A stretch of 25,102 nt of DNA from a virus. Below the pieces are notes generated by a model that saw only the letters and a list, made by a program, of their open reading frames with translations, was not told where the DNA came from and did not search any database. The stretch is taken from positions 1-25,102 of the IMG/VR virus record IMGVR_UViG_3300046516_000325. The stretch is one strand, 5' to 3'. Made by a program: the position numbers and the translations under genes. How positions within the stretch are numbered: the first letter of the stretch is position 1; the number at the start of each line of letters is the position of its first letter. Of the stretch, positions 14,970 to 21,604 are shown one piece after another.

Positions 14970-15248
14970 GTGTTCGCCGAGGACCTCGACGTCTTTTTCA
15001 ACCCGGACGACTTCGCCCCGGGCGCGACGCTGCAGGGCGGCGCGATCGTGAACGTCATCTTCGACGCGGCGCACCTCGAGGTCCTCGGGGTGAGCTCGGC
15101 GAACCCAGTGGCGCTGGCGAAGGCCTCTGATGTCGCGGACAGCGACATCGGAAAGACGCTGACGATCAATGCCGTGGCATACACGATCCACGACCGGCAG
15201 CCGCAGGACGACGGGGCGACGGTGCTGCTGCAGCTGAGCAAGCCATGA
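14970..15248 (+). CDS. Head-tail attachment protein (lambda gpFII-like)
   Basis: 92 residues. The opening FAEDLDVFFNPDDFAPGATL and the late strands IGKTLTINAVAYTI and GATVLLQLS match the small beta-barrel joining proteins of the lambda gpFII type. These sit at the head-tail interface and take part in tail attachment. Lambda FII is 117 residues. GTG 14970 has only a weak AGCAGG-like site 3 bp after the previous stop, so coupling is likely. The gene ends in an ATGA overlap. Position between head and tail genes supports the call. Confidence 0.75.
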   Translation: MFAEDLDVFFNPDDFAPGATLQGGAIVNVIFDAAHLEVLGVSSANPVALAKASDVADSDIGKTLTINAVAYTIHDRQPQDDGATVLLQLSKP

Positions 15249-15379
15249 GCGTCATGCTGAACGCAATCCTGTCTCGCGACAGGATGGCTCGAATCTTGGA
15301 TTGGGCGGTGACGATCGGTTTCATGGCGCTCGCGGTCGGGGTCGTGATCCTCGGATTTCTGTCGGTCCTTCATGGCTGA
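15245..15379 (+). CDS. Small single-pass membrane protein, 44 residues
   Basis: ATG 15245 overlaps the previous stop (ATGA), and the frame ends at TGA 15377-15379, inside the next gene's start. The product begins MSVMLNAILSRDRMARILDW. A hydrophobic helix follows at about 21-42 (VTIGFMALAVGVVILGFLSV). Overlaps on both sides argue for a real, translationally coupled gene. Membrane miniproteins are known in phage operons, often as holin-like or membrane-active proteins, but nothing here shows a role. It lies where lambda has Z. Confidence 0.55.
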   Translation: MSVMLNAILSRDRMARILDWAVTIGFMALAVGVVILGFLSVLHG

Positions 15380-15818
15380 CCACGTCGCCGAGCAGATCGT
15401 TGCCGCGGCGAAGGCCGCGCTGACAGGTCTCGCCACGACCGGGGCGCGGGTATTCGATTCGCGCGTCTACCCGGTGAAGGAGACGGACTGCCCCTGCATC
15501 CTGATAGACCAGGGCGAGGAGCAGGTCGGTGCCGGCGAGCTTTATGGCTTCAGTCGCGCGGTCGAGCGCACGCTGCAGCTGCATGTGATCGCGAAGGTCG
15601 AGCAGAACGTCGACTATCGCAAGACGGTGAACCAGATCCGCAAGGAGGTCGAGATCGCGCTCGCGGCCGCCGGCGGGATTGGCGGGGCGAAGTGGGTGCA
15701 GCCTTCGTCGACGCTGCTCGAGCTCTCGGGCGAGGGAGAGAAGCCGATCGCCTCCGGGACCATGACTTTCGACGTTTTCTACATCACGGCGCTGAGCACG
15801 CCGGACGTGGCGCTCTGA
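15372..15818 (+). CDS. Tail terminator protein (lambda gpU-like)
   Basis: 148 residues. The start AEQIVAAAKAALTGL, the phrase CPCILIDQGEEQV, the strands RTLQLHVIAKV and GTMTFDVFYIT, and the helix YRKTVNQIRKEVEIAL follow the alpha/beta layout of gpU-type tail terminators. These form a hexameric ring that stops tube growth and binds the head. Size is close to lambda gpU (131). The gene overlaps the preceding membrane gene by 8 bp and is followed by a strong terminator. The call is by pattern and by position just before the tube gene, as in lambda. Confidence 0.75.
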   Translation: MADHVAEQIVAAAKAALTGLATTGARVFDSRVYPVKETDCPCILIDQGEEQVGAGELYGFSRAVERTLQLHVIAKVEQNVDYRKTVNQIRKEVEIALAAAGGIGGAKWVQPSSTLLELSGEGEKPIASGTMTFDVFYITALSTPDVAL

Positions 15819-15840
15819 TCCGCTAGTTCCGTTTGCCCCG

Positions 15841-15868
15841 AGGCCCGCTCTTGCGGGCCTTTTCTTTT
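15841..15868 (+). terminator. Factor-independent terminator before the tail tube gene
   Basis: AGGCCCGC (15841-15848) and GCGGGCCT (15853-15860) form a perfect 8-bp stem with a TCTT loop. TTTTCTTTT follows (15860-15868). It stands between the tail terminator and tail tube genes, 12 bp before the tube start codon, whose GGAG site (15869-15872) begins right after the T-run. Confidence 0.85.
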
Positions 15869-15880
15869 GGAGATCCCGAA

Positions 15881-17095
15881 ATGACCTTCGCCACCGGCGT
15901 CGCAAAGCAGCTCAAATACAAGGTCGAGTCCACCTGGGGCACGGTTCCGTCGGCATCGGCCTCGCAGTCCCTGCGGCGCGTGACGTCGAATCTCAGCCTG
16001 AAGAAGGCGACTTACGAGTCGAATGAGATTCTCTCGACTTACCAGCGATCGGATTACCGCCACGGGATCCGCTCGGTCGAGGGAGCGATCAACGGCGAGC
16101 TCTCGCCGGGCACCTACAAGGACTTCATGGCGGCCGCGCTGCGGCGCGCCTTCACGGCGGTGACGGCGATCACCGGCGCCTCGATCACGATCGCGGGCAC
16201 GGGCCCGACCTGGACGATCGCGCGCGCGGCGGGCTCGTTCCTGACCGACGGCATCAAACAGGGCCATATCGTGCGGCTCACCGCCGGCGGGTTCAATGCG
16301 GCAAACCTGAACAAGAACCTGATCGTAGTATCGGCGACGGCGACGCCGTTGACGGTGGCGTTGTTTCCGGGCGTGGCACCGCTGGTCGCCGAGGGCCCGA
16401 TCTCCGCAGCGACGGTCACCGTTCCCGGCAAGGTCACCTTCGCGCCCTCGAGCGGCTTCACTGACCTGTCCTATTCGATCGAGCACTGGCATTCGGACCT
16501 GTCGCTCTCGCATGTGTACTCCGGCTGCAAGGTCAGCAAGATGGACCTAGCGCTGCCGCCGACCGGGATGGCGACCGGCGCCTTCAGCTTCCTCGGCAAG
16601 GACATCACCACCGCCGGCGCGGAATATTTCACCTCGCCGACGGCGCAGACCTCGACCGGGGTTACCGCCGCGGTCAACGGCCTGCTGGTCGCGCAGAGCG
16701 GCCTCGCAGCGAACGTCACCGGCGCGACGATCGCCTACGACGGCAACATGACCACCGAGCCGATCGTCGGTTCGAACGTCTATGGCGACATCGCCGAGGG
16801 CCGCATCCTGTTCAGCGGGCAGCTCACCGCCGTGTTCCAGGACGCGGTGATGCGCGACTACTTCATCAACGAGACCGAGGTCTCGCTCGCGATCGCGCTC
16901 TCGGCCTCGAGCGCCGTCGGGTCGGATTTCATTTCGTTCGCACTGCCGCGCATCAAGTTCGGCGCGGCCGACATCGACGACGGCGACAAGACTCTGATTA
17001 TCACCCTGCCCTATACCGCGCTCTACAACTTCGCCGGCGGCGCCGGCGTGCAGACCGAGCAGACGACCTTCCAGATCCAGGACTCGCAGGCCTAG
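15881..17095 (+). CDS. Major tail tube protein (lambda gpV-like), with inserted domain
   Basis: 404 residues; the GGAG at 15869-15872 precedes ATG 15881. The N-terminus (KQLKYKVESTWGTVPSAS), the stretch SVEGAINGELSPGTYKDFM and the late segment YGDIAEGRILFSGQLTAVF fit the two-layer beta sandwich that polymerises into the tube of siphoviruses. Compared with lambda gpV (246) it is long. A beta-rich segment at about 90-190 (ASITIAGTGPTWTIAR, SFLTDGIKQGHIVRLT, NLIVVSATATPLTVAL) looks like an inserted domain likely to face outside. The C-terminal ALPRIKFGAADIDDGDKTL is typical of tube proteins. A terminator-like hairpin follows. Confidence 0.85.
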   Translation: MTFATGVAKQLKYKVESTWGTVPSASASQSLRRVTSNLSLKKATYESNEILSTYQRSDYRHGIRSVEGAINGELSPGTYKDFMAAALRRAFTAVTAITGASITIAGTGPTWTIARAAGSFLTDGIKQGHIVRLTAGGFNAANLNKNLIVVSATATPLTVALFPGVAPLVAEGPISAATVTVPGKVTFAPSSGFTDLSYSIEHWHSDLSLSHVYSGCKVSKMDLALPPTGMATGAFSFLGKDITTAGAEYFTSPTAQTSTGVTAAVNGLLVAQSGLAANVTGATIAYDGNMTTEPIVGSNVYGDIAEGRILFSGQLTAVFQDAVMRDYFINETEVSLAIALSASSAVGSDFISFALPRIKFGAADIDDGDKTLIITLPYTALYNFAGGAGVQTEQTTFQIQDSQA

Positions 17096-17098
17096 TTA

Positions 17099-17143
17099 CT
17101 CCGAATTTAACCGCAGGTCCTGCGCGGATTCGGAGGGCATTTT
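17099..17143 (+). terminator. Terminator-like hairpin after tail tube gene
   Basis: CTCCGAAT (17099-17106) pairs perfectly with ATTCGGAG (17128-17135). Inside it, CGCAG (17112-17116) pairs with CTGCG (17120-17124). TTTT (17140-17143) follows after GGCA. It begins 3 bp past the tube stop codon and separates the tube gene from the Ntn-hydrolase gene. Confidence 0.65.
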
Positions 17144-17163
17144 CTGAAGCCAAGGAGCAGAAA

Positions 17164-17712
17164 ATGACATGCATTGTCGCGTTGCGCGATAAGAACACGA
17201 TTTACATGGGCTGCGATTCGGCCGGCACGAATGGGTCTTTTAGTAGACAGAATCGTGCGGATCCAAAGATCTACCGCGTAGGCAAGAGCTTGATCGGATT
17301 CACGAGCTCCTTCCGCATGGGGCAGCTGCTCGGCCACGCACTGACGTTGCCTGAACATCACTCCGATGTCGCGGTGGAAAAGTGGATGGTGACAAGTTTC
17401 GTCGACGCCATTCGCGGGTGTCTCAAGAATGGCGGATACGCAGAAAGAAAAGATGAGGTCGAGAAGGGCGGATTTTTCCTCGTCGCTTATCGCGGCAGGA
17501 TCTTCGAGATTCAGAGCGACTATCAGGTCGCCGAGAGAGAGGAGCCCTACGGCGCAATAGGCTGCGGCGAGGACCTGGCGCTGGGCGCGCTCTTCGCTTC
17601 GGAGCATCTAGCGGATAAACCGCGCAAGCGTGTCGAGCTCGCCCTGCAGGCGGCCGCCGCCTTCTCGGCCGGCGTCTATCCGCCGTTCAGGATCGAAGAA
17701 CTGAAGGGTTGA
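17164..17712 (+). CDS. Proteasome/HslV-like N-terminal nucleophile hydrolase
   Basis: 182 residues, like HslV (about 175). AAGGAG (17152-17157) fixes ATG 17164. After removal of Met1 the protein would begin TCIVAL, with Thr as the first residue, as in proteasome beta subunits and HslV. Counting from that Thr, Asp17 falls in YMGCDSAGT and Lys34 in DPKIYRV, close to the Thr1/Asp17/Lys33 triad of the family. IGFTSSFRMGQLL follows, like the family's strand-turn near the active site. The GAIGCGEDLALGAL helix matches the GSG..A-type segment of the fold. Threonine-peptidase activity is inferred. It sits between tube and chaperone genes, flanked by hairpins, and its base composition is less GC-rich than its neighbours, as in a moron. 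It could instead be an inactive structural relative. Confidence 0.75.
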   Translation: MTCIVALRDKNTIYMGCDSAGTNGSFSRQNRADPKIYRVGKSLIGFTSSFRMGQLLGHALTLPEHHSDVAVEKWMVTSFVDAIRGCLKNGGYAERKDEVEKGGFFLVAYRGRIFEIQSDYQVAEREEPYGAIGCGEDLALGALFASEHLADKPRKRVELALQAAAAFSAGVYPPFRIEELKG

Positions 17713-17734
17713 GATAGCCGTTAGCAGCCCTTTC

Positions 17735-17763
17735 GCAGGCGTCCAGACGTCTGCACCGGCCCC
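17735..17763 (+). repeat. 29-bp segment repeated from the large terminase gene end
   Basis: This stretch matches 2552-2580 at 24 of 29 positions. It includes the perfect palindrome CAGACGTCTG (17744-17753). In one frame both copies read AGVQTSAP followed by Pro-rich codons, although the copy here is not within a recognised gene. It may be a remnant of a lost coding segment or a shared recombination patch. Confidence 0.45.
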
Positions 17764-17834
17764 CCCGCCGGCGTGCGCCGAGGCGTTCTTCTCCTCCTTG
17801 GTGGGCTCGATCGAAGCGCGCTGTCCGGCGGGGG
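17762..17834 (+). other. Long-range inverted repeat before the chaperone gene
   Basis: CCCCCGCCGG (17762-17771) and CCGGCGGGGG (17825-17834) are perfect 10-bp inverted repeats around a 53-nt loop. CTTTCT follows, a weak T-run, and the chaperone's AAGGAG lies at 17846-17851. It may end transcription of the Ntn gene or structure the leader. The whole 147-bp gap between the two genes is filled by this and the repeated segment. Confidence 0.55.
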
Positions 17835-17859
17835 CTTTCTACACCAAGGAGAAACCGCA

Positions 17860-18294
17860 ATGCAAGGCAACGGCAGCATCGACCTGTCTATCTTCGACAC
17901 GAAGACGCAGGCCGACCAGGGCGTCGAGCTCGATATTCTGCACATCAAGACCGGCAAGCCGATCGGGTTCCGGATCCGCGTACTGGGCGAGGATTCCGCT
18001 TTGATGCGGGCGCATGTCCGCGCCTATCGCGAGCAGGTCCTCGAGCAGGCGCGCGAACAGATGCGCGGCAGCCGCACCCACGAGGACATCGAGAACGAGG
18101 CGCTCGAGCGCCTGGTGCTCGCCACGGTGGGCTGGACGGAGGGCGCGACCTTTTTCGGCGAGGCCTTCCCCTTCTCGCGCGAGAACGCGCGCCGGCTCTA
18201 TACCGATCCGCGCATCCCCGAGATCCGCGAGCAGGTCGAGCGCGGCATGGCGAAGCGCGCAAATTTCTTGCCGGCGAACGGCACCGGCTCCTAG
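17860..18294 (+). CDS. Tail assembly chaperone (gpG-like)
   Basis: 144 residues, like lambda gpG (140). AAGGAG (17846-17851) precedes ATG 17860. The sequence has an N-terminal part (SIDLSIFDTKTQADQGVEL, GKPIGFRIRVLGEDS) and long charged helices (RAYREQVLEQAREQMRG) typical of phage tail assembly chaperones. It ends with the phrase WTEGATFFGEAFPFSRENAR, a common chaperone motif. It should bind the tape measure protein and guide tube assembly, but is not part of the mature virion in lambda. Near the 3' end a slippery site lets some ribosomes shift to the -1 frame, making a longer form. Confidence 0.88.
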   Translation: MQGNGSIDLSIFDTKTQADQGVELDILHIKTGKPIGFRIRVLGEDSALMRAHVRAYREQVLEQAREQMRGSRTHEDIENEALERLVLATVGWTEGATFFGEAFPFSRENARRLYTDPRIPEIREQVERGMAKRANFLPANGTGS

Positions 18295-18302
18295 CCTTCG
18301 CC
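18261..18302 (+). promoter_or_regulatory. Programmed -1 ribosomal frameshift signal
   Basis: The heptamer A AAT TTC (18261-18267) has the canonical X XXY YYZ form in the zero frame (GCA AAT TTC TTG). Five nt downstream a stem forms: GGCGAA (18273-18278) with TTCGCC (18297-18302), extended by GGC (18280-18282) with GCC (18294-18296) around one bulged C. The 11-nt loop holds most of the zero-frame stop. Site, spacing, stem and the open -1 frame agree with the gpG/gpGT mechanism of lambda. Confidence 0.85.
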
Positions 18303-18620
18303 CGCCATGACTTGGAGCTCGCGGTGCCGCAGGCCGATGGATACTCCCTTCGCCAGCATTACGAGGCGGCTGCGCGCCAGGGCAATCCCGAGGCCGGACG
18401 CCAGCTCGAGGGGCCCGAGCTCCCATATCTGCACGCCGAACTGTGGGGCTGGTTTCTCGAGCTCGATCGCGCCCGCGGCCAGGGCCCTGCAGCGCTCGCG
18501 TATGAAAGCATCGAGGCGTGGGCGCGCCTCACGGGTCGGCGGCTTTCGCCGGACGATGTTGCACTGATCGTCGATCTCGATCGCCTGGGGTTCCAGGTGC
18601 GCGCCGAGGCGAAGAAATGA
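18267..18620 (+). CDS. Frameshift extension of the tail chaperone (gpT-like part)
   Basis: In the -1 frame the reading frame stays open from the slippery site to TGA 18618-18620, adding 117 residues for a fusion of about 253 (lambda gpGT: 279). The part from about 18357 reads HYEAAARQG, LHAELWGWFLELDRARGQG and YESIEAWARLTG, then a helix with LIVDLDRLGF. This pattern is common in the second tail chaperone of phages. No normal start exists: the best in-frame candidate is TTG 18312 without a ribosome site, and ATG 18307 is in another frame. So production by frameshift is the best explanation. It ends in ATGA overlap with the gpZ-like gene. Confidence 0.82.
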   Translation, partial: LAGERHRLLAFARHDLELAVPQADGYSLRQHYEAAARQGNPEAGRQLEGPELPYLHAELWGWFLELDRARGQGPAALAYESIEAWARLTGRRLSPDDVALIVDLDRLGFQVRAEAKK

Positions 18621-19180
18621 TCCAGATCTCCGTGAAGCACGACATGTCCGCGATCGTTGTCGGGCTGGAGAACTATCGCAAGGAGCTCGTCGACGGCGCG
18701 GTGGTGCGCGCGCTCAACCGTACCGCGACGACGATCAGGGCCGAAGCCGCGCGCGAGATCAACGGCGAATACCCAGGGCTCAAGATCGGCGCGATCAAGG
18801 ACAAGATCGACATCCAGCGCGCGAACAAGATCACGCAGCGGGCGATCGTCTCGGTCTCAGGGCGTCCGATCCCGATCGTCGAGTTCGCCGCCCGGCAGAC
18901 CGCCGCGGGCGTCACCGTCAAGGTCAAGGGCACGCGCAAGCTCCTGCGCGGCGCGTTTCTCGCCACGATGCCGAGCGGCCACGTCGGTGTGTTCTACCGC
19001 CGCGGGGTGGCTGGCTCCAGAGTCGGCCGCACGCCGATCGACCAGGTCTTCTCGATCAGCCTGCCGGTCGCATTCAGCAACCAGAAGGTCATGGACGCCG
19101 TGGTGCGCGCGGCCAAGGAACGCTTCCCCGACGCGCTCTCCCAGGAAGTTCGCTTCATCAAGCTCAAGAAGGCAGCCTAG
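18617..19180 (+). CDS. Minor tail protein (lambda gpZ-like)
   Basis: 187 residues (lambda gpZ: 192). The start overlaps the chaperone stop (ATGA). The phrases VVRALNRTATTIRAEAAREI, GRPIPIVEFAARQTAAGV and RTPIDQVFSISLPVAF, with KKLLRGAF-like residues KLLRGAFLAT between, follow the gpZ family. It is thought to join the tail to the head or to complete the tail end, and may limit tail length. In lambda, Z precedes U; here it stands between the chaperone and the tape measure gene. The product is strongly basic (many Arg/Lys). Confidence 0.78.
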   Translation: MIQISVKHDMSAIVVGLENYRKELVDGAVVRALNRTATTIRAEAAREINGEYPGLKIGAIKDKIDIQRANKITQRAIVSVSGRPIPIVEFAARQTAAGVTVKVKGTRKLLRGAFLATMPSGHVGVFYRRGVAGSRVGRTPIDQVFSISLPVAFSNQKVMDAVVRAAKERFPDALSQEVRFIKLKKAA

Positions 19181-20968
19181 ATGGCTATCGAAAAAGCTGG
19201 CGTCGAGATCACCGCGATCGACAGCGTGACGCGGGTGTTCAACCAGATCATCGCGTCCGGAAAGCAGGTCGAGAAAACATTCGACGGCATGAAGTCGTCA
19301 GTCCAAGGCTTCGCGGCAGCGTTTGCAATCGACAAGGTAGTCGAAGAGACCATCCGATGGGAGCAGGCCTCATTTCGGCTGAACGCCACGCTGAAAGCGA
19401 CCGGGAACGCGGTGGGTCTGACGCGCAAGGAGCTGGACGATCTCGCGCAATCGCTCGAGCGGACGACGCCCTTCGATCTGACAGATCTGCGCCAGGCCGA
19501 GGCAAATCTCGTCAAGTTCGGGAACATTCACGAGGACGTTTTCAAGGAGGCACTGAAACTCTCCGCTGACTATGCCGCTTTCACCGGCAGCACGGTCGCC
19601 GAGGCGAGCCAGAAGCTCGGGCGGGCGCTGCAGGATCCCGTGGCCGGTCTGAGGACGCTGCGCGATGTGATCGGGAATCTGACCTTCACGGAGAAGGAAC
19701 GCATTGCCCAACTCGAGGCCTCCGGGAATACACAGGAAGCGCAGATCGTATTGATCGAGAAGCTCAAGAGCGCGATAGGCGGGACCGGATCCGCAGCGAA
19801 CTCGGGTCTGACCGGGTCGGTCGGGCTGCTCAGAAAGATATGGGACGAGGTCGGCGAGGCAGCGGCTCATGCCGTCTCGAATATCGAGAATGGCGTCGCA
19901 GCTGCAGCCGCGGCGATGGATAAGTCGGGCTTGGGAAATGCCAGTTCCAGATTCGTTGGGCCGCCAGCCCCGCCTCCGCCTCCGAGCTGGGAGGAGGCCT
20001 TCGCGCAACAGAACGCCCGCCTGGCTTCCAGCATGGCGCAGGTCGTCGAGCAGCAGGACCGCCAGCGCGAGGCCGCGGCCAAGGCCGCGCCGGTCGTCGC
20101 GCAATGGACGAACCTGCTCAAGGACCAGACGAACGAACAGCGCGCGCTCGACTTCGTGCTCGAGGGACAGGGCCGCACGCTGGCGGATCTCTACAAGGTG
20201 AAGATCCTGAACGTTGCCGTCGAGCTCGACTGGCGCCGCGTTCAGAAGGAGAACATGGACCTCGCAGCGCGCTATGCCAAGGCGCTGCAGGATGAGACGC
20301 TGAGCGAGGAGGAGAATCTCGCCACGCGGGTGGCGGTGATCGAGAGCGCCTGGATGGTCGGCACGCGCAAGACCTTCCAGGATTACATCAAGAACGCCAA
20401 GGATGGCGCGCAGCAGGCTGAGTTCTTCTTCACCCGCACCTTCCAGAACATGGAAGACGCGCTGGTCAGTTTCGTCACGACCGGCAAGCTTAAGTTCCAG
20501 GATTTGACAAACCTGGTGCTGGCGGATCTGGCGCGGATCATCGCGCGCCAGGCGATCGCGTTCGGCGCGTCGCAGGCCGGAATCGCAGGATTCGCTGGGA
20601 GCCTCTTCGGTCGCGGCACATTCGCCGACACGAGCTTCACTCCCGGCCTGAGCGAATTCCATTCTGGCGGGACGGTCGGCGTGGACGGACGTCCGAGAAG
20701 CAATGTCGATCCGCGCGTGTTCATTGGAGCGCGCCGCATGCACGCGGGCGGGCTCGCTGGCGATGAAGTCCCGGCGATCCTGCAGATCGGTGAGCGGGTG
20801 ATCCCGCGGGGCGGCTCCCCAGGTGGCTCGGTCGTCGTGCACAACCATATCGGCGGCGACGTCTCGGCCGAGACGCTGGCGAAGGTCGCCGAGGCGACGC
20901 GACGTGCGGCGATGCTGGGCGTCGCGCAGGAGCGCAAGCGCAATCCGAACGGCGCCTTCGGGGGTTAG
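19181..20968 (+). CDS. Tail tape measure protein (lambda gpH-type C-terminus)
   Basis: 595 residues, starting directly after the previous stop. It sets tail length and is placed in the tube lumen. The N-terminal half is helical with alternating charged heptads and phrases such as EASQKLGRALQDPVAGLRTL, common in tape measure proteins. A Pro-rich linker (PPAPPPPPS) lies near 265. The C-terminal part with KDGAQQAEFFFTRTFQNMED, FVTTGKLKFQDL and LADLARIIARQAI matches the conserved C-terminal region of lambda gpH relatives. The end is Gly-rich with HSGGTVG and MHAGGLAGDEVPAILQIGE. At about 0.15 nm per residue a tail of roughly 90 nm is expected, shorter than lambda's. No clear peptidase domain is visible. 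Confidence 0.92.
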   Translation: MAIEKAGVEITAIDSVTRVFNQIIASGKQVEKTFDGMKSSVQGFAAAFAIDKVVEETIRWEQASFRLNATLKATGNAVGLTRKELDDLAQSLERTTPFDLTDLRQAEANLVKFGNIHEDVFKEALKLSADYAAFTGSTVAEASQKLGRALQDPVAGLRTLRDVIGNLTFTEKERIAQLEASGNTQEAQIVLIEKLKSAIGGTGSAANSGLTGSVGLLRKIWDEVGEAAAHAVSNIENGVAAAAAAMDKSGLGNASSRFVGPPAPPPPPSWEEAFAQQNARLASSMAQVVEQQDRQREAAAKAAPVVAQWTNLLKDQTNEQRALDFVLEGQGRTLADLYKVKILNVAVELDWRRVQKENMDLAARYAKALQDETLSEEENLATRVAVIESAWMVGTRKTFQDYIKNAKDGAQQAEFFFTRTFQNMEDALVSFVTTGKLKFQDLTNLVLADLARIIARQAIAFGASQAGIAGFAGSLFGRGTFADTSFTPGLSEFHSGGTVGVDGRPRSNVDPRVFIGARRMHAGGLAGDEVPAILQIGERVIPRGGSPGGSVVVHNHIGGDVSAETLAKVAEATRRAAMLGVAQERKRNPNGAFGG

Positions 20969-20971
20969 GCC

Positions 20972-21604
20972 GTGACGATCAGCTTTCCGCTGTCGCTGCC
21001 CTCGACGCGCGCGCCGGCGCAGATCCAATGGCGGCGCAACGTCAAGGTGGGCTCGGTCGAGTCGCCATTCTCGTTCGTGCCGCAGACGTTCGTGTGGACG
21101 GGCGCCGACCGCTGGGAGGCGATGCTCAGCTGGGGCGAGATGGGTCAGGCCGATGCCGACGACGTCGAGGCCTTCCTCCTGGCGCTGAACGGCGCCGAGG
21201 GCTCGTTCCTGCTCGGCGACCCGCTGCGCACGGTGCCACGGGGCACCTGGGCGGGGCAGTCGCCGCTGGTGAACGGCGCATCGCAGACCGGCAAGACGCT
21301 CGCGATCGACGGAGTCACGCCGACCACGACCACCGGCAAGGCCGGAGACTATTTCCAGCTGGGGTCGGGTGCGACCTCGCGCCTGCATCGTCTGATCGCG
21401 CCCTTCACGGCCAACGGCGCGGGGCAGGCGACGCTCGACATCTGGCCGAGCCTGCGCGGCTCGCCGGCGGACAACGCGCCGCTGACGCTGAGCTCGGCGA
21501 AGGGGCTTTTCATGCTGGGCAGCAGCCTGCACGGCTGGTCGCAGCAGGATGTGCGCGACATGGGTATCGCGTTGGACGCGATCGAGGATCTGCGGGGGCT
21601 CTGA
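20972..21604 (+). CDS. Tail tip-proximal minor tail protein (distal-tail type)
   Basis: 210 residues, starting with GTG 3 bp after the tape measure stop. The opening FPLSLPSTRAPAQIQWR, then RWEAMLSWGEMGQADADDVE, the phrase GSFLLGDPLRTVPRGTW and GDYFQLGSG-T-RLH belong to a family often found after the tape measure gene in phages of proteobacteria. Position equals that of lambda M, and it probably forms part of the ring connecting tube and tip. The fold should be beta-rich. It shares TG with the next gene (TGATG overlap). The precise counterpart in lambda is uncertain. Confidence 0.7.
   Translation: MTISFPLSLPSTRAPAQIQWRRNVKVGSVESPFSFVPQTFVWTGADRWEAMLSWGEMGQADADDVEAFLLALNGAEGSFLLGDPLRTVPRGTWAGQSPLVNGASQTGKTLAIDGVTPTTTTGKAGDYFQLGSGATSRLHRLIAPFTANGAGQATLDIWPSLRGSPADNAPLTLSSAKGLFMLGSSLHGWSQQDVRDMGIALDAIEDLRGL

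Noticed and set aside
17798-18004. 68-codon frame overlapping the chaperone start
   Set aside because: Arg/Ser-rich shadow of the chaperone gene without ribosome site; the chaperone frame has AAGGAG and family features.
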